Positions 10,688 through 23,151 of a stretch of DNA of 64,000 bases are shown here, piece after piece (the stretch's first letter is position 1; each line of letters opens with the position of its first letter). This DNA is from Astragalus membranaceus (lineage: Eukaryota; Streptophyta; Magnoliopsida; Fabales; Fabaceae). The notes beneath the pieces were generated by a model. It searched no databases. It was not told the origin of the DNA and saw nothing but the letters and a program-made list of their open reading frames with translations. The DNA is taken from the NCBI GenBank assembly GCA_039519185.1, contig CM076851.1, forward strand, positions 28,086,857 through 28,150,856, read 5' to 3'. A program made the position numbers and the translations under genes.

Positions 10688-11451
10688 GGCGCCATGGGCG
10701 CCATTGATGTGTCGCATATGTGGAGGTTGTTTTGGTTGCTGGAAAAGGCGCCCTATTGCTGGGCGCCATGTCTATATGTTGTTGCTGTCTTAGTTGTTGG
10801 AAATGGCGCCCTGCTCCTGGGCGCCAAGTCTGTGTCGTGTTGCATTTCTGTTGAAGGCGTCCTGCTCCTGGGCGCCGTGCCTGTGTCTGTTGCTGTTGAA
10901 GGCGCCCTGCTCCTGGGCGCCAGTTGCTGTATGGTTGCTGATTTCTGTAGGCGCCCTGCTCCTGGGCGCCAAGTCTGGTTTTGTTGCTGTGGTGCTAGGC
11001 GCCCTGCCCCTGGGCGCCATGTCTGATGTTGTTGTTGTTTCCCTAGGCACCCTGCTCCTGGGCGCCAAGTCTGTTCCTGTTGCTGTTGTGCTAGGCGCCC
11101 TGCTCCTGGGCGCCATGCCTGTTTGTGTTGCTGTTGCACTAGGCGCCCTGTTGCTGGGCGCCAATTCCTGTTGTGTTGCTGTTTCACTAGGCGCCCCGTT
11201 GCTGGGCGCCAGTTTCTGTTTTGCTACTGATACTCTTTGCGCCCTGTTGCTGGGCGCCAGTTTCTGGTTGTTGTTGTTGCCTTCTAGGCGCCCTGTTGCT
11301 GGGCGCGAGTTTCTGTGGTGTTATGGCCTGTGCTGGCGCCCTGTTGCTGGGCGCCAGTTTCTGTTGTGCTGTTGCCTGTGTTGGCGCCCTGTTGCTGGGC
11401 GCCAGTTTCTGTCTGCTGCTGTTGCCTGTTGGCGCCCTGTTGCTGGGCGCC
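10688..11451. repeat. Array of about 16 GGCGCCC hairpins in the G2 LTR
   Basis: Units of 40-60 bp each contain GGCGCCC, a 7-base spacer (tgctcct, tgttgct, tgcccct or tattgct) and GGGCGCC, a perfect 7-bp stem. A few units have one broken arm (ggcgtcc, ggcaccc, gggcgcg). The shorter array in the 3' LTR is at 16291-17005. Confidence 0.9.
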
Positions 11452-11462
11452 AGTTCCTGCCA

Positions 11463-11900
11463 TGTCTAAAACAAATGTTGCTGTCTTCTAAAAACGGTGT
11501 TGCTGTCACTGTAAAACAAATGTTGCTGTTTTCTAAAGATGATGGTGCTGTTTGCTGTAAAATAAATGCTGTTGTTTCTGTAAGTTAAGGTGCTGTTTGC
11601 TGTAAAATAAATGCTGTTGTTGCTGTAAGTTAAGGTGTTGTTTGCTGTAAAATAAATGCTGCTGTTGCTGTAAGTTAAGGTGCTGTTTGCTGTAAAATAA
11701 ATGTTGTTGTTGCTGTAAGTTAAGGTGCTGTTTGCTGTAAAATAAATGCTGCTGTTGCTGTAAAATAAATGTGTTGTTGCTGTAAAATGAATGTTGCTAT
11801 TGCTGTAAAATAAATGTTGCTGTTGTCGTAAAATAGATGTTACTATTGCTGTGAATTAATGTTGCTGTTGCTATAAATTAATGTTGCTGTTCGCTGTAAA
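11463..11900. repeat. Tandem tgctgtaaaataaatg repeats
   Basis: Degenerate tandem repeats built from tgctgttgctgtaa and aaataaatg or gttaaggtg words. The matching 3' LTR array (about 17025-17410) is a little shorter. No coding sense. Confidence 0.85.
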
Positions 11901-12775
11901 CCTATTGGTGTTTTTGGTGTCGGTGGTAGTTGATGTTACGGTCAAGTCGTTAGACTGTCCTATAGGGGCTGGTGTTATTGGTGATGGTATAACAGGTGAT
12001 GTGCCTATTTTATTGGCTAAGGTGATAGGTGATGGGTCTATGACCATTTGTTGATATTGTTGTTGATTGTCTTTGGTGCATTGTTCATGGTGTCGCATAC
12101 AATTCATATGCATTATTTTGGTGATGAAGGCTTCGGCCTTGGAGCTATAGGTGATGATGGTGATGCTCATACAGGTGATGATGCCCTTATTGGCTATTTT
12201 ATTGGTGATGATTGGTACCACATGCATATACCCGTTGGTGTGGGTTGCATCTCATATACTTACTCGTGATGTTGGTGATGATTTTTGGTGATTTGTAATT
12301 TGACGTTGTTGTGAAGCGGTAGATATAGTTGTCGTAACTCTAGCATATTGCCTATCATATATGCTATTATAATGTTAGATATCTCACCCCTTCTGTTTGA
12401 ATGTTACCCCTATGTTGGTAACGTGCAGGTGATTGCGAGTGAAGGCATGTCTACCTTCGCTAGTTGAGTCGGTGTCGTCGCTCTGATACGTAGCACTCGG
12501 GGGGATGAACGCTAGTTTTTATTAGTTGTCTTTATTATTTAATTTCTGAAGTTTATGGTGATGTTATGATTATTCGTTGAACCCTTTATTTTTATTCCGC
12601 TGCATGGTGATGGAGTTACTGCTATGTATCGTACTATTTTAATGGTGAATTTTATTTATTGACGTGTGATGTTTATTGGTGTAAATGTGGCATCCCTTGT
12701 GGGTGTAGTGAAAACGTTTTTGAAACTCTGATTTTTGTCAAAAAAATTCCGGGTAGAAAAGAGGTGTTACATTAG

Positions 12776-12787
12776 AGGTATCAGAGC
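12776..12787 (+). other. G2 primer-binding site
   Basis: aggtatcagagc, four bases after the LTR end. It matches the plant initiator tRNA-Met primer word tggtatcagagc except for its first base. Confidence 0.8.
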
Positions 12788-12890
12788 AGTTTCGGTCTGT
12801 CCAGCCAAGTTGTCAAGTTATTGTGTCATTGACGATCAAGTATTGTGAATTAGTTCTAGTTGTTGCTTATGATTATGGTGATTAGTTGAG

Positions 12891-15792
12891 ATGGCTGGAA
12901 GGAACGATGCTGCTATTGCTGCTGCGTTGGCTGCTATGGCTCAGGCCGTGGAGGGTCAGCAAAATGCTGGTGAGAACGCTGGGTCCGCATCCGAATTGTC
13001 TGAGTTGAAGAAGCAACTTGAGGATCTGCTTGAGAAGAAGTTTGTGAGGCCGAGTGTGTCGCCGTGGGTAGCTCCTGTGCTGTTAGTTAAGAAGAAGGAT
13101 GGTAGTATGAGACTCTGTGTGGATTATCGGCAATTGAGTAAGGTGACAATTAAGAACAAGTATCCACTTCCGAGGATAGACGATTTGATGGATCAGTTGG
13201 TGGGTGCTCAAGTGTTCAGTAAGATTGATTTGAGATCAGGTTATCATCAGATCAAGGTGAAGGACGAAGATATTCGGAAGACGGCTTTCAGAACCCGTTA
13301 TGGTCATTATGAGTATTCGGTGATGCCGTTCGGTGTTACCAACGCACCTGGAGTATTTATGGAATATATGAATCGTATATTTCATACTTATTTAGATCGG
13401 TTTGTGGTGGTGTTCATTGATGACATCCTGATTTACTCTAAATCGGAAGAAGAGCATGCAGAGCATCTGAGGTTAGTATTGGAGGTATTGAAGGAAAAGA
13501 AGCTGTATGCGAAGTTGTCGAAGTGTGAGTTCTGGTTGAAGGAAGTGAGTTTTCTCGGTCATGTCATTTCTGGTAGTGGTATTGCGGTGGATCCGTCGAA
13601 AGTAGAAGAAGTGTTGAATTGGGAGGCTCCAAAGTCGGCTACTGAAATTAGAAGCTTTTTTGGGATTGGCCGGCTATTATAGAAGATTCATTGAAGGTTT
13701 TTCTAAGTTAGCACTTCCGTTAACTCAGTTAACCTGCAAAGGAAAGGCTTTTGTCTGGGACGCCCGTTGTGAAGAAAGTTTCTTGGAATTGAAGAAGAGA
13801 TTGACAACGTCTCCTGTCTTGACGTTGCCCAATCCGGAAGAGTCATTTGTGGTATATTGTGATGCTTCGAAGATGGGTCTAGGTGGTGAGCTTATGCAAG
13901 GTGGAAAGGTTATTGCGTATGCGTCGAGACAGTTAAGGGTTCATGAGAAGAATTATCCTACGCATGACTTAGAACTAGCTGCAGTGGTCTTTGTGCTGAA
14001 GGTTTGGAGGCACTATCTCTATGGTTCTAGATTTGAGGTGTTCAGTGACCATAAGAGCTTGAAATATTTGTTTGACCATAAGGAGTTGAATATGAGACAG
14101 CGGCGATGGTTGGAGCTGTTGAAGGACTATGATTTCGGTTTGAACTATCACCCGGGCAAAGCTAATGTCGTGGTTGATGCTTTGAGCTGGAAGACTTTGC
14201 ATATGTCGGCAATGATGGTTAAGGAGTTAGAACTGATAGAGGAATTCAGAGATATGAGTCTGGTTTGTGAAGTGACACCTCAGAGTGTTAAGTTAGGGAT
14301 GTTGAAGATCGGTAATGATTTTCTGGACAGCATCAGAGAGGCCCAGAAATCAGATGTTAAACTGGTATACTTGACGGTCGGGACTGATTGATCTGAGAAT
14401 GAGGATTTCAGGTTGGATTCCCAAGGTGTGTTGAGGTTCCGTGGTAGGATTGGCATTCCTGATGATGCAGACATGAAGAGAGCCATTCTTGAAGAGAGTC
14501 ACAGAAGTAAGTTAAGTATTCATCCGGGAGCTACAAAGATGTATCAAGACCTGAAGAAGTTGTTTTGGTGGCCTGGTATGAAGCGAGATGTGACGCAGTT
14601 CGTTTATGCATGTTTGACTTGCCAGAAGTCAAAGGTTGAGCATCAGAAGCCTGCTAGACTGATGCAACCGTTAGAAATTCCAGAGTGGAAATGGGATAGC
14701 ATTTCAATGGACTTTGTGATGGGATTGCCTAATACTGCGAAAGGGTATGATGCAATTTGGGTGATTGTTGACAGGTTAACGAAATCGTCTCATTTTGTTC
14801 CTATCAAAATCACGTATCCGGTGTCGAGGTTGGCAGAGATTTATATCCGGAAGATTGTGAAGCTTCATGGAGTCCCTATGAGTATTGTTTCGGATGGAGA
14901 TCCAAGGTTCACTTCAGATTTCTGGAAAAGTTTGCAAGAGAAGTTGGGGTCTAAGTTGAGGTTGAGTTCGGCATATCATCCTCAGACAGATGGTCAGTCA
15001 GAGAGGACGATTCAGTCATTAGAAGATTTGTTGAGGGCTTGTGTCTTGGAACAAGGAGATTCGTGGGATTCCTACCTTCCACTGATAGAGTTCACGTATA
15101 ACAACAGTTACCATTCTAGTATTGGGATGACACCTTTTGAAGCATTATATGGTCGGAAGTGTAGAACCCCGCTGTGTTGGTATGAGTCTGGATAGAGTGT
15201 GGTGCTTGGACCGGAGATTGTTCGAGAGACAACTGAAAAAGTGAAGTTGATTCGTGAGAAGATGAAGGCTTCACAAAGTCGACAGAAGAGTTATCACGAT
15301 AAGCGGAGGAAAGATTTGGAGTTTCAAGCGGGTGAGCATGTATTTTTGAGAGTCACTCCAGTGACCGGTGTTGGACGCGCTTTGAAGTCGAAGAAACTCA
15401 CTCCTCGTTTTATTGGTCCTTATCAGATTTCAGAGAGAGTCGGGAATGTTGCATATAGAGTGGCTTTACCGCCTAACCTTTCGAATTTGCACGACGTGTT
15501 TCATGTGTCGCAACTTCAGAAGTACATTTCAGATCCATCTGATGTAATCCGCATGGATGATGTGGAGGTACGGGATAATCTCACGGTGGAGACGATGCCT
15601 GTACGGATCGAAGGTCATGAGGTGAAAGTTTTAAGAGGCAAGGAGATTGCGTTGGTGAAAGTAGTCTGGCTAGGAGCTGCCGGAGAGAGCATGACGTGGG
15701 AGCTGGAGAGCAAGATGCGGGAATCCTATCCCGAGCTGTTTGAATCAGGTAAATTTCGAGGACGAAATATTCTAAGTGGGGGAGAGTTGTAA
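12891..15792 (+). pseudogene. G2 gag-RT fusion, RNase H, integrase, chromodomain
   Basis: ATG 12891 opens the usual Tekay gag start (MAGRNDAAIAAALAAMAQAV). After residue 31 the frame jumps straight to the pre-RT word SASELSELKKQLE, so nearly all gag and the whole protease are gone while the frame stays open. RT follows (LCVDYRQLSKVT, FSKIDLRSGYHQI, FVVVFIDDILIYS). An extra T at about 13665 shifts the frame before AGYYRRFIEG. Then come RNase H (VVYCDASKMGLGG, VFSDHKSLKYL), a TGA at 14389, integrase (HPGATKMY, CLTCQKSK, ISMDFVMGLP, IVSDGDPRF, TDGQSERTIQS), a TAG at 15193, and a chromodomain (IALVKVVWLG...MTWELESKM...YPELF). Dead copy. Confidence 0.9.
15772..15787 (+). other. G2 polypurine tract
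   Basis: ctaagtgggggagagt directly before the 3' LTR. The same word primes G3 (35071-35086) and, on the minus strand, G4 (49466-49481). Confidence 0.85.
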
Positions 15793-17516
15793 CGCCCAAA
15801 TAATTTAATTATTTATTTAATTAAATTATTTAGGTATTTTATTAGTATAGTCATATTAAAATAATAATATGATGTTTTATTTAAATCAGAGAGTGGTGTT
15901 TAGTAATAAGCTGAGTAGGCATAGGCGCATAGGTGAGAGCACTAGCTAGGGTTTGGAATCATTTTGCGCATTCTTGGAGGAAAAAAAAGAAAGAGAGATT
16001 TGCGAAGAGAGGAGAGAGGGAAACGGCGCACCAAGGAGAAAGAAGAGAGGAGCTCTGTTGCTGTGGTTCTTTGGAGTCTTCGTGCAAGGGGATCTCATAT
16101 TGGGCAAATCTAAGGTAAGGGTGGGTTCTACTTTATAATAGGGTGTATGATGGGGATTATGTGGGAGATAGGCTCTATATCGTCTCGTTGATCTTGTTTG
16201 GTGTTGATATGGTGATGCTAGAATGTGTTCACGATGTTTGTAATCGGTGTTTGGTGATTGACTATGGTGAAAATCGAAAATTGAACTCTAGGCGCCATGG
16301 GCGCCATTGATGTGTCGCATATGTGGAGGTTGTTTTGGTTGCTGGAAAAGGCGCCCTATTGCTGGGCGCCATGTCTATATGTTGTTGCTGTCTTAGTTGC
16401 TGGAAACAGCGCCCTGCTCCTGGGCGCCAAGTCTGTGTCGTGTTGCGTTTCTGTTGAAGGCGTCCTGCTCCTGGCGCCGTGCCTGTGTCTGTTGCTGTTG
16501 AAGGCGCCCTGCTCCTGGGCGCCAGTTGCTGTATGGTTGCTGATTTCTGTAGGCGCCCTGCTCCTGGGCGCCAAGTCTGGTTTTGTTGTTGTGGTGCTAG
16601 GCGCCCTGCCCCTGGGCGCCATGTCTGATGTTGCTGTTGTTGCCCTAGGCGCCCTGCTCCTGGGCGCCAAGTCTGTTCCTGTTGCTGTTGTGCTAGGCGC
16701 CCTGCTCCTGGGCGCCATGCCTGTTTGTGTTGCTATTACACTAGGCGCCCTGTTGCTGGGCGCCAGTTCCTGTTGTGTTGCTGTTTCACTAGGCGCCCCG
16801 TTACTGGGCGCCAGTTTCTGTTTTGCTACTGATGCTCTTGGCGCCCTGTTGCTGGGCGCCAGTTTCTGGTTGTTGTTGTTGCCTGCTAGGCGCCCTGTTG
16901 CTGGGCGCCAGTTTCTGTTGTGCTGTGGCCTGTGTTGGCTCCCTGTTGCTGGGCGCCAGTTTCTGTTGTGCTGTTGCCTGTGTTGGCGCCCTGTTGCTGG
17001 GCGCCAGTTCCTGCAATGTCTAAAACAAATGTTGCTGTCTTCTAAAATGGTGTTGATGTCACTGTAAAACAAATGTTGCTGTTTTCTAAAGATGATGGTG
17101 CTGTTTGCTGTAAAATAAATGTTGCTGTTGTTGTAAGTTAAGGTGCTGTTTGCTGTAAAATAAATGCTGCTGTTGCTGTAAGTTAAGGTGCTGTTTGCTG
17201 TAAAATAAATGCTGCTGTTGCTGTAAGTTAAGGTGCTGTTTGCTGTAAAATAAATGCTGCTGTTGCTGTAAAATAAATGTGTTGTTGCTGTAAAATGAAT
17301 GTTGCTGTTGCTGTAAAATAAATGTTGCTGTTGCCGTAAAATAGATGTTACTGTTGCTGTGAATGAATGTTGCTGTTGCTATAAATTAATGTTGCTGTTC
17401 GCTGTAAACCTATTGGTGTTTTTGGTGTCGGTGGTTGTTGATGTTACGGTCAAGTCGTTAGACTGTCCTATAGGTGCTGGTGTTATTGGTGCTGATATAA
17501 CAGGTGATGTGCCTAT

Positions 17517-20158
17517 TGTAACACCCTAAAATTATTTAATTAATTTATTTAATTAAGTAATTGGGGATTTAAATTAAATTATTTGGTGTAATTTAATTAA
17601 TTGACTTTATGCTAATATGTGTAGGAAGTGTTAGAAAGTGGAGGTGCCAAACCAAATGGACTTGGGCCTAAGTGAGAAGCCCAAGCCCATTATTCTTGTC
17701 ACATGCGAAGTGTTAGTTAGTTGGGGGCTAGGTTTTGTGGCCAATTCGTGAAATCAAGAGAGAAAACGCAAGAAAGAAAGAAAAGAGCGTGAGATAGAGA
17801 GAGAGCAAGGAAGGGCGCCGTAAGGAGAGAAGAGGAAGAGGAGAGAAGTCGCAAACAAGGAAGAGCAAGGAGCTTGATTCTGTTGCTGTGGTCCTGTACG
17901 TGACTATCTCCGGAGCCTCCGTTCTTCAATTTCGAGGTTAGGGGAGCTCTATCATTCTATCTAATACTTCATATGATGAGTTCTAGATCTAGGGTTAGAC
18001 TAGATTTATTGATGCATTGTTGATGTTGGTTCCTAGATAAATATGTATGCGAATTGATGTATGCACGGATTCTTGACGTGTTCTTGATGCATTGTTGGTA
18101 TTGGCCATTATATATATGTGTGTATGCGAAGTGGAATTAATCATGAGACTGAAAATTCTTGATATGTATGCGTTTGTGTTGGTGACTTGTGGCATTCGAA
18201 TTGATCATGAAACTGAAATTGTGTTGGATTTGCTTGTGTTGTTCGCAAAATTGGATGGATGGTGTATAGGCGCCTAGGGCGCCAAGGGGATAGGGAAGAC
18301 AATGCCCAATTGAATTTTTGAGAAATTGATTAAAATATGTGTATGTTTAGTTGCTGGAAAATTTTGAGTTTTATACTTTAAAGTTGTTAAGAAAACAATT
18401 TTTAGTGTTGAAGAAATTGTTGAACAAATTCTGGGTGTGCTGCTGTTTTTCTGGGCGCTGAGTGCCTGTGCAGGGCGCTGGGCGCCTGATGGCGTGTGTG
18501 CTGTGCGTGTCTGGCGCGCCTGGGCGCTGGGCGCCTGTGGCGTGCGTGTTGCGTTGTTGCGCCTGGGCGCTAGGCGCCCGTGTCTTGTTTGTGTTGCGCT
18601 GTGTTGCGCGTTGTTCCCCTGGGCGCTAGGCGCCCGTGTCCGCGTTGCGCTGCGCTGTGCGCGCGTTGTTGCCCCTGGGCGCTAGGCGCCCGTGCTGTGT
18701 TGCGCTGTCTTGTGCGCCTGGGCGCTGGGCGCCAGTGCACGTGTTGCCTGGTTGCCTGGGCGCCTAAGGCGCCTGTTCCCTGGATGTTGCCTAATTTTTC
18801 CAAAAATTGTTTTTATCATAACTTTTGACTTAGACGTCCGTTTTGAACGATTCGAAAAGTGTCGTGAAGCTTTTTACGTTGTCTATTTGTGGGTTCAATT
18901 TTTAAAATGAAAAATTGTTATTTTCTGACTGTTTGTGGGCGCCCGAGTGGCTGTCCCCGGTGATCGTCCCAGTGACATTGAAAAATGACGTGGAACTCTT
19001 TAAAAATCCCTTTTGGTGTATAAACAACAGTTTTAACACGGTAGTGTCAAAATGACTGTTTTGCCCCTAGTGGCCAAAGTTAATGATAATGATGTGTAAA
19101 TGACGAGGATGCCCTTGGTGGCTAGTCAAATGACTGTTTTGCCCCTAGTGGCCAAAGTTAATGATAATGATGTGTAAATGACGAGGATGCCCTTGGTGGT
19201 TAGTCAAATGACGTTTTTGCCCTCAGTGGCTAATGTTTGAGTTGAATGATGTTTATGTGTAAGTGACATTTGGGGCCTGAGTGGCTAAGTGATGTTAAAG
19301 CCTAAAAGGCTAAGTGACGTTATTTGTGTGTGAATTATGAAATGACAGGTGCTGTGCCTTTATTCGGCAAACCGGTAAGTGACGGGTCACATAGTTGACT
19401 ATGAATTGAGTAATTGTGTATTTGTGTATTGTGAGTGGTGCATGTCATAGTGTCTCATGCCCATATGCATAAACCCAGTGATGTTTTGAGGCCTGAGTGG
19501 CTAAGTGATGATAAGGCCTGAGTGGCTAAGCGACGTTTTGTGAAAAGGTACCTTCATGCATATACCCGCGAGTGGGTTGCATTTCATAAATCTACATGAC
19601 ATGAAATGAGTTATTGTAAATGATGTAAGAGATGACTATGATGTGAGTATTTGGTGTTTTGGATGCTGATTGTTCTAGTGCGTAGCCTATGATTAGTGCT
19701 TATCATATTTTCTATTATATAGACTGAAATGATGCTCACCCTTTCCTATTTGAATGTTACCCCCGTGTTGGTAACGTGCAGGTGATTCCCAGTGAAGGTA
19801 TTAGCTTCACTTTTGAGTCGAGTCGTCATGCTCTGATACGTAGCACTCAGGGGGGAAAACGAACTCGGCATTTATTTAATGATTTTTGGTTGTTATGTCC
19901 ATGTGGACTATTTGGTTATGTTTTACTATTTCCGCTGCGTAGTTGGTTGTGTTATGGAGTTTTATAAGTGACGTTGAAATGAGATTGGAGATTCTTTATT
20001 TGTGATGTGCTACGCGAATGCATGAGTATTGAGTTGAACTGTTTTTCAAAACTGCTAAGCGACGTTTTATTGAAGTATGTGTAACATTTCCCTATGAACG
20101 AGATTTTTTTAAACTCTGATTTTTATAAACAAAGTAACGGGTAGAAAGGGGTGTTACA
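17517..20158 (+). repeat. G3 5' LTR
   Basis: 2642 bp, TGTAACACCC to GTGTTACA. Contains a GC-rich block at 18440-18780 with repeated gggcgctaggcgccc palindromes, and a tandem pair of about 78-bp units at 19046-19204 (tgactgttttgcccctagtg words). ORFs such as 18437-18685 and 18580-18828 are products of the GC block. The 3' LTR carries the same layout. Confidence 0.9.
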
Positions 20159-20162
20159 TTAG

Positions 20163-20174
20163 TGGTATCAGAGC
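20163..20174 (+). other. G3 primer-binding site
   Basis: Perfect tggtatcagagc, four bases after the 5' LTR, complementary to the 3' end of plant initiator tRNA-Met. Confidence 0.9.
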
Positions 20175-20269
20175 AGTTCGGTCTGTCCGGCCAATGTTGT
20201 CCTGTCATAGTGTCTTATGACAATAGATTAGTTCTAAATCTTTGGTTTGTGCTGCAGTGATAGTTCATA

Positions 20270-21168
20270 ATGGCTGGAAGGAACGACGCTGCTCTTGCTG
20301 CTGCATTGCAAGCTATGGCTCAGGCTGTGCAGGGTCAGCAGAATGTTGGAGATAATGCTGGTTTTAGGAGTCTGACTACCTTCCAGAGGGAGAATCCGCC
20401 CACCTTTAAGGGCAAATATGATCCAGATGGTGCTATGGCTTGGCTGAAGGAGATCGAGAGGATCTTCAGGGTGATGGACTGTACTGTTGAGCAGAAGGTC
20501 CGCTTTGGTACCCACATGTTAGCCGAGGAGGCCGACGACTGGTGGTTGGCTACTAGGCAGAGGTTAGAGGCTGTGCAGGAAGAGATTACTTGGGAGGTAT
20601 TCAGCAGGGAATTTCTGAGAAAATATTTTCCTGAAGACGTCCGCGGGAAGAAAGAGATAGAGTTTTTAGAGTTGATGCAGGATGGGAAGGTCGTTGCGTA
20701 TGCGTCGAGGCAATTGCGGATTCATGAGAAAAATTACCCTACGCATGATTTAGAGTTGGCTGCTGTGGTATTTGTGCTTAAAATTTGGAGGCACTACCTT
20801 TATGGTTCAAGGTTCGAAGTGTTCAGTGATCATAAGAGTCTAAAGTATCTGTTCGATCAGAAAGAGTTGAATATGAGGCAGCGTCGGTGGTTGGAACTCT
20901 TGAAGGATTATGACTTTGGTTTGAATTATCATCCCGGCAAAGCTAATGTCGTGGCTGATGCTTTAAGCAGAAAGTCCTTGCATATGTCGGCAATGATGGT
21001 GAAAGAATTAGAGTTAATTGAGGAATTCAGAGATTTGAGTTTGGTTTGTAAAATGACACCTCGCAGTGTCAAGCTGGGAATGTTAAAGATCGATAATGAT
21101 TTCCTGGGCAGCATCAGAGAGGCTCAGAAGTCAGATGTTAAGTTAGTGGATTTAATTAATGGGGTTGG
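20270..21168 (+). pseudogene. G3 gag-RNase H fusion, cut by the Ogre-like element
   Basis: ATG 20270 begins MAGRNDAALAAALQAMAQAV. The gag capsid block follows (FKGKYDPDGAMAWLKEIERI, TRQRLEAVQEEITWEVFSRE, YFPEDVRGKKEIEFLEL). At residue 137/138 (EFLELMQ|DGK) the frame passes directly into the RNase H block (VVAYASRQLR...DLELAAVVF, VFSDHKSLKYL). Zinc knuckles, protease and RT are deleted without loss of frame. The likely cause is recombination at a short shared word around ttgatgcag. The frame continues to NGVG at 21168, where the Ogre-like element starts, and resumes at 33633. Confidence 0.9.
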
Positions 21169-21696
21169 TGTCATACCCCAATTTTGTCCGGCTTAGGTCA
21201 AAACCCTAATTTTCCACACAAAAAGAAAAATATAAAAAAATAACTTATGCATTGCTTTTTGGGTCCTAGAAACCATTTTTAGAGTTAGAATGCACTTTTT
21301 GGGGAAATTAGGGCTTTAGGGTCAAAAAGGGCATTTTGGTCATTTCTCACAAAAGGACTCATAAAAATAATTTTGCATGAAAATATTTTTTAGAGTACAG
21401 GACTAGAATCAAAAAAGCAGGAAGCATTAAAGTGGAGCAGTTTGGAGAAGAAGCCACCCTTGAAGATGAAGACCTAAATTGTTAATGAGCTTTCTTTAGG
21501 ACACTGTGTAAGGTCCTATCACTGAAGATCTATGACTTTTAGTAGCTGAGAGATGAGTGTTTCAAAACATGCATGGTGCATCAAAATAGTTTTGAAAAAT
21601 ATTTTGGTAGGGGGCTTGAGATTAAAATCCTATATTTTTTACAAAGATAATAGATTATGGTAATAGATTATGTGCCTGAATGTTTTCAGAGCACAT

Positions 21697-22092
21697 AATC
21701 GATTACTCTCCTATCTTTACTAAAGCAAATAATCGATTGTTTCCTTATTTACAACAATAAATCGATTATCCTAATCAATTAGGAAGCAAATAATCGATTA
21801 GCCTTCATTTGCACATCACACATAATCGATTATGAAGCAAATGGAAGTTTCCATATTTATCAAATAAATCGATTACTCCCTTCTTGTAACTAAGCATATA
21901 ATCGATTACCACCTTTTTAGGAAGGTTGATAATCGATTATACACTTGTTTTTCCTTCACACCATAATCGATTATCACCTCTTTTGGAAAGTTTCTAATCG
22001 ATTACTCAAGGTTCATAATCGATTATCATTGTCAAACATCCTGAGCCAATAATCGATTAACATACACCAAGTGTTTTTTAACATAATCGATT
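21697..22092. promoter_or_regulatory. Phased AATCGATT array in the U3 region
   Basis: Thirteen copies of AATCGATT start at 21697, 21731, 21760, 21792, 21824, 21867, 21900, 21931, 21965, 21996, 22017, 22051 and 22085. Most gaps are 29-34 bp, with one of 21 and one of 43, close to multiples of a helical turn. The last copy ends about 36 bp before the TATA box. The 3' LTR copy is at about 30949-31343. The core ATCGAT is palindromic, so each site can be read from both strands. A role as an upstream activating array is inferred. Confidence 0.7.
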
Positions 22093-22127
22093 ATCATGTT
22101 TCCTAAAATAGATCAAATCTAATTTCC

Positions 22128-22137
22128 TATAAATATG
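22128..22137 (+). promoter_or_regulatory. TATA box of the Ogre-like LTR
   Basis: ctataaatat, directly downstream of the phased motif array and upstream of a pyrimidine-rich stretch (ttcatttcc, ctcctctctgcttctc) typical of a plant transcription start. The 3' LTR copy is at about 31380. Confidence 0.7.
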
Positions 22138-23151
22138 ACGCTCAAATTTCATTTCCAAGACACGGATTACACACATTTTCACCACAATTTCACAACTCCT
22201 CTCTGCTTCTCAGACACAGATTTCCACGAGATCAGAAAAAAAAACCCATTTTTCTCGAAATCTCTCACATTTTAGAAAAACTCTTCTACGCTTTATTTTT
22301 CGCTCTATTCGTTCCGTTGGTCCGTCTGAGCTGATCTTCTGCAAGAGTTAGTTGGAGTTGCGTTCTTCAAGTGGTAGTATCTGCCTTCATCAGAGGTATT
22401 TCTGTCTTTATATTTGTTAATATTTAATCATTGTGATCCATGCCAAAATTGCCCTATGTGATTTAGCTTAGTTATAGTGTCATTGTTGATGATGAACCAC
22501 ATGATTCCCACTTATGCCTAGTGCATCATTTTCTACGTGGTGAAGATGGTCTCAGATGATTCAACCCTTTTAGTTTATATGTTGTTTAAGTTGATGATTG
22601 GCAATGTGATTCACACTTGTGCACTTGTGCACTTAATCTTAAGTGTGAGGATTGACCAAAGTGATTCAACATTCTTTGATACTTTGGTCGCTAAATAATT
22701 TGCTTGCTTATGCTGGCCAATGATCATGATTGAGGCAACTTTTTTGCTTGAGCTTACAGCGTCATCGTCTACTCTCATATAGAATATCATCAATACTTAG
22801 ATAGGTCCATTCCTTACATTGCATCTTCCACTAGATGTGCATTTAGATTCCCTTGCGTTTTGTAGAAATATTTGAGTATGGTTCTCGCCTAGCATCTTCC
22901 ACTAGATGTGCATTTAGGTTCAATCTCGCCTACTCTCGTATTTTACTTAATGCCCAATTCAAGTTCCTTCCCCGCCTATCTATGTGTTGTGATCTAATAT
23001 GTGTAGTTTAGGCTTGATTTTTGTTTGCGAATTCAAATATTGTTGCTAAATGATTTGATTCCACTGATTGTGTTATGCTTGAATCCACCAATTCTTTCTT
23101 GCATTCATTGTTTTCATTTCTAAACGACCTGGCACAAAAACGGTTACTAGT

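Larger units (their letters stand above)
10152..12771 (+). repeat. G2 5' LTR
   Basis: A 2620-bp LTR. It opens with an AT-rich near-palindrome (10160-10198), holds a GC-rich hairpin array (10688-11451) and then a tgctgtaaaataaatg array, and ends aggtgttaca. Compared with the 3' LTR it has extra sequence near 10285-10315, one more array unit and many single changes, so it is older than G3. Long ORFs inside it (for example 10794-11588 plus and 10753-11187 minus) come from the repeats. Confidence 0.9.

Noticed and set aside
10753..11588. Long ORFs on both strands (264 codons plus, 144 codons minus), and the matching pair at 16297-17072
   Set aside because: They translate the GGCGCC hairpin array of the G2 LTR (repeating ALLLGA or RSRAPS words), are open on both strands at once, and have no start context or homology that I recognise.
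18437..18828. Cys/Arg/Ala-rich ORFs in GC-rich DNA (also at 36005-36396)
   Set aside because: They are by-products of the palindromic gggcgc block in the G3 LTRs and repeat only because both LTRs are alike.
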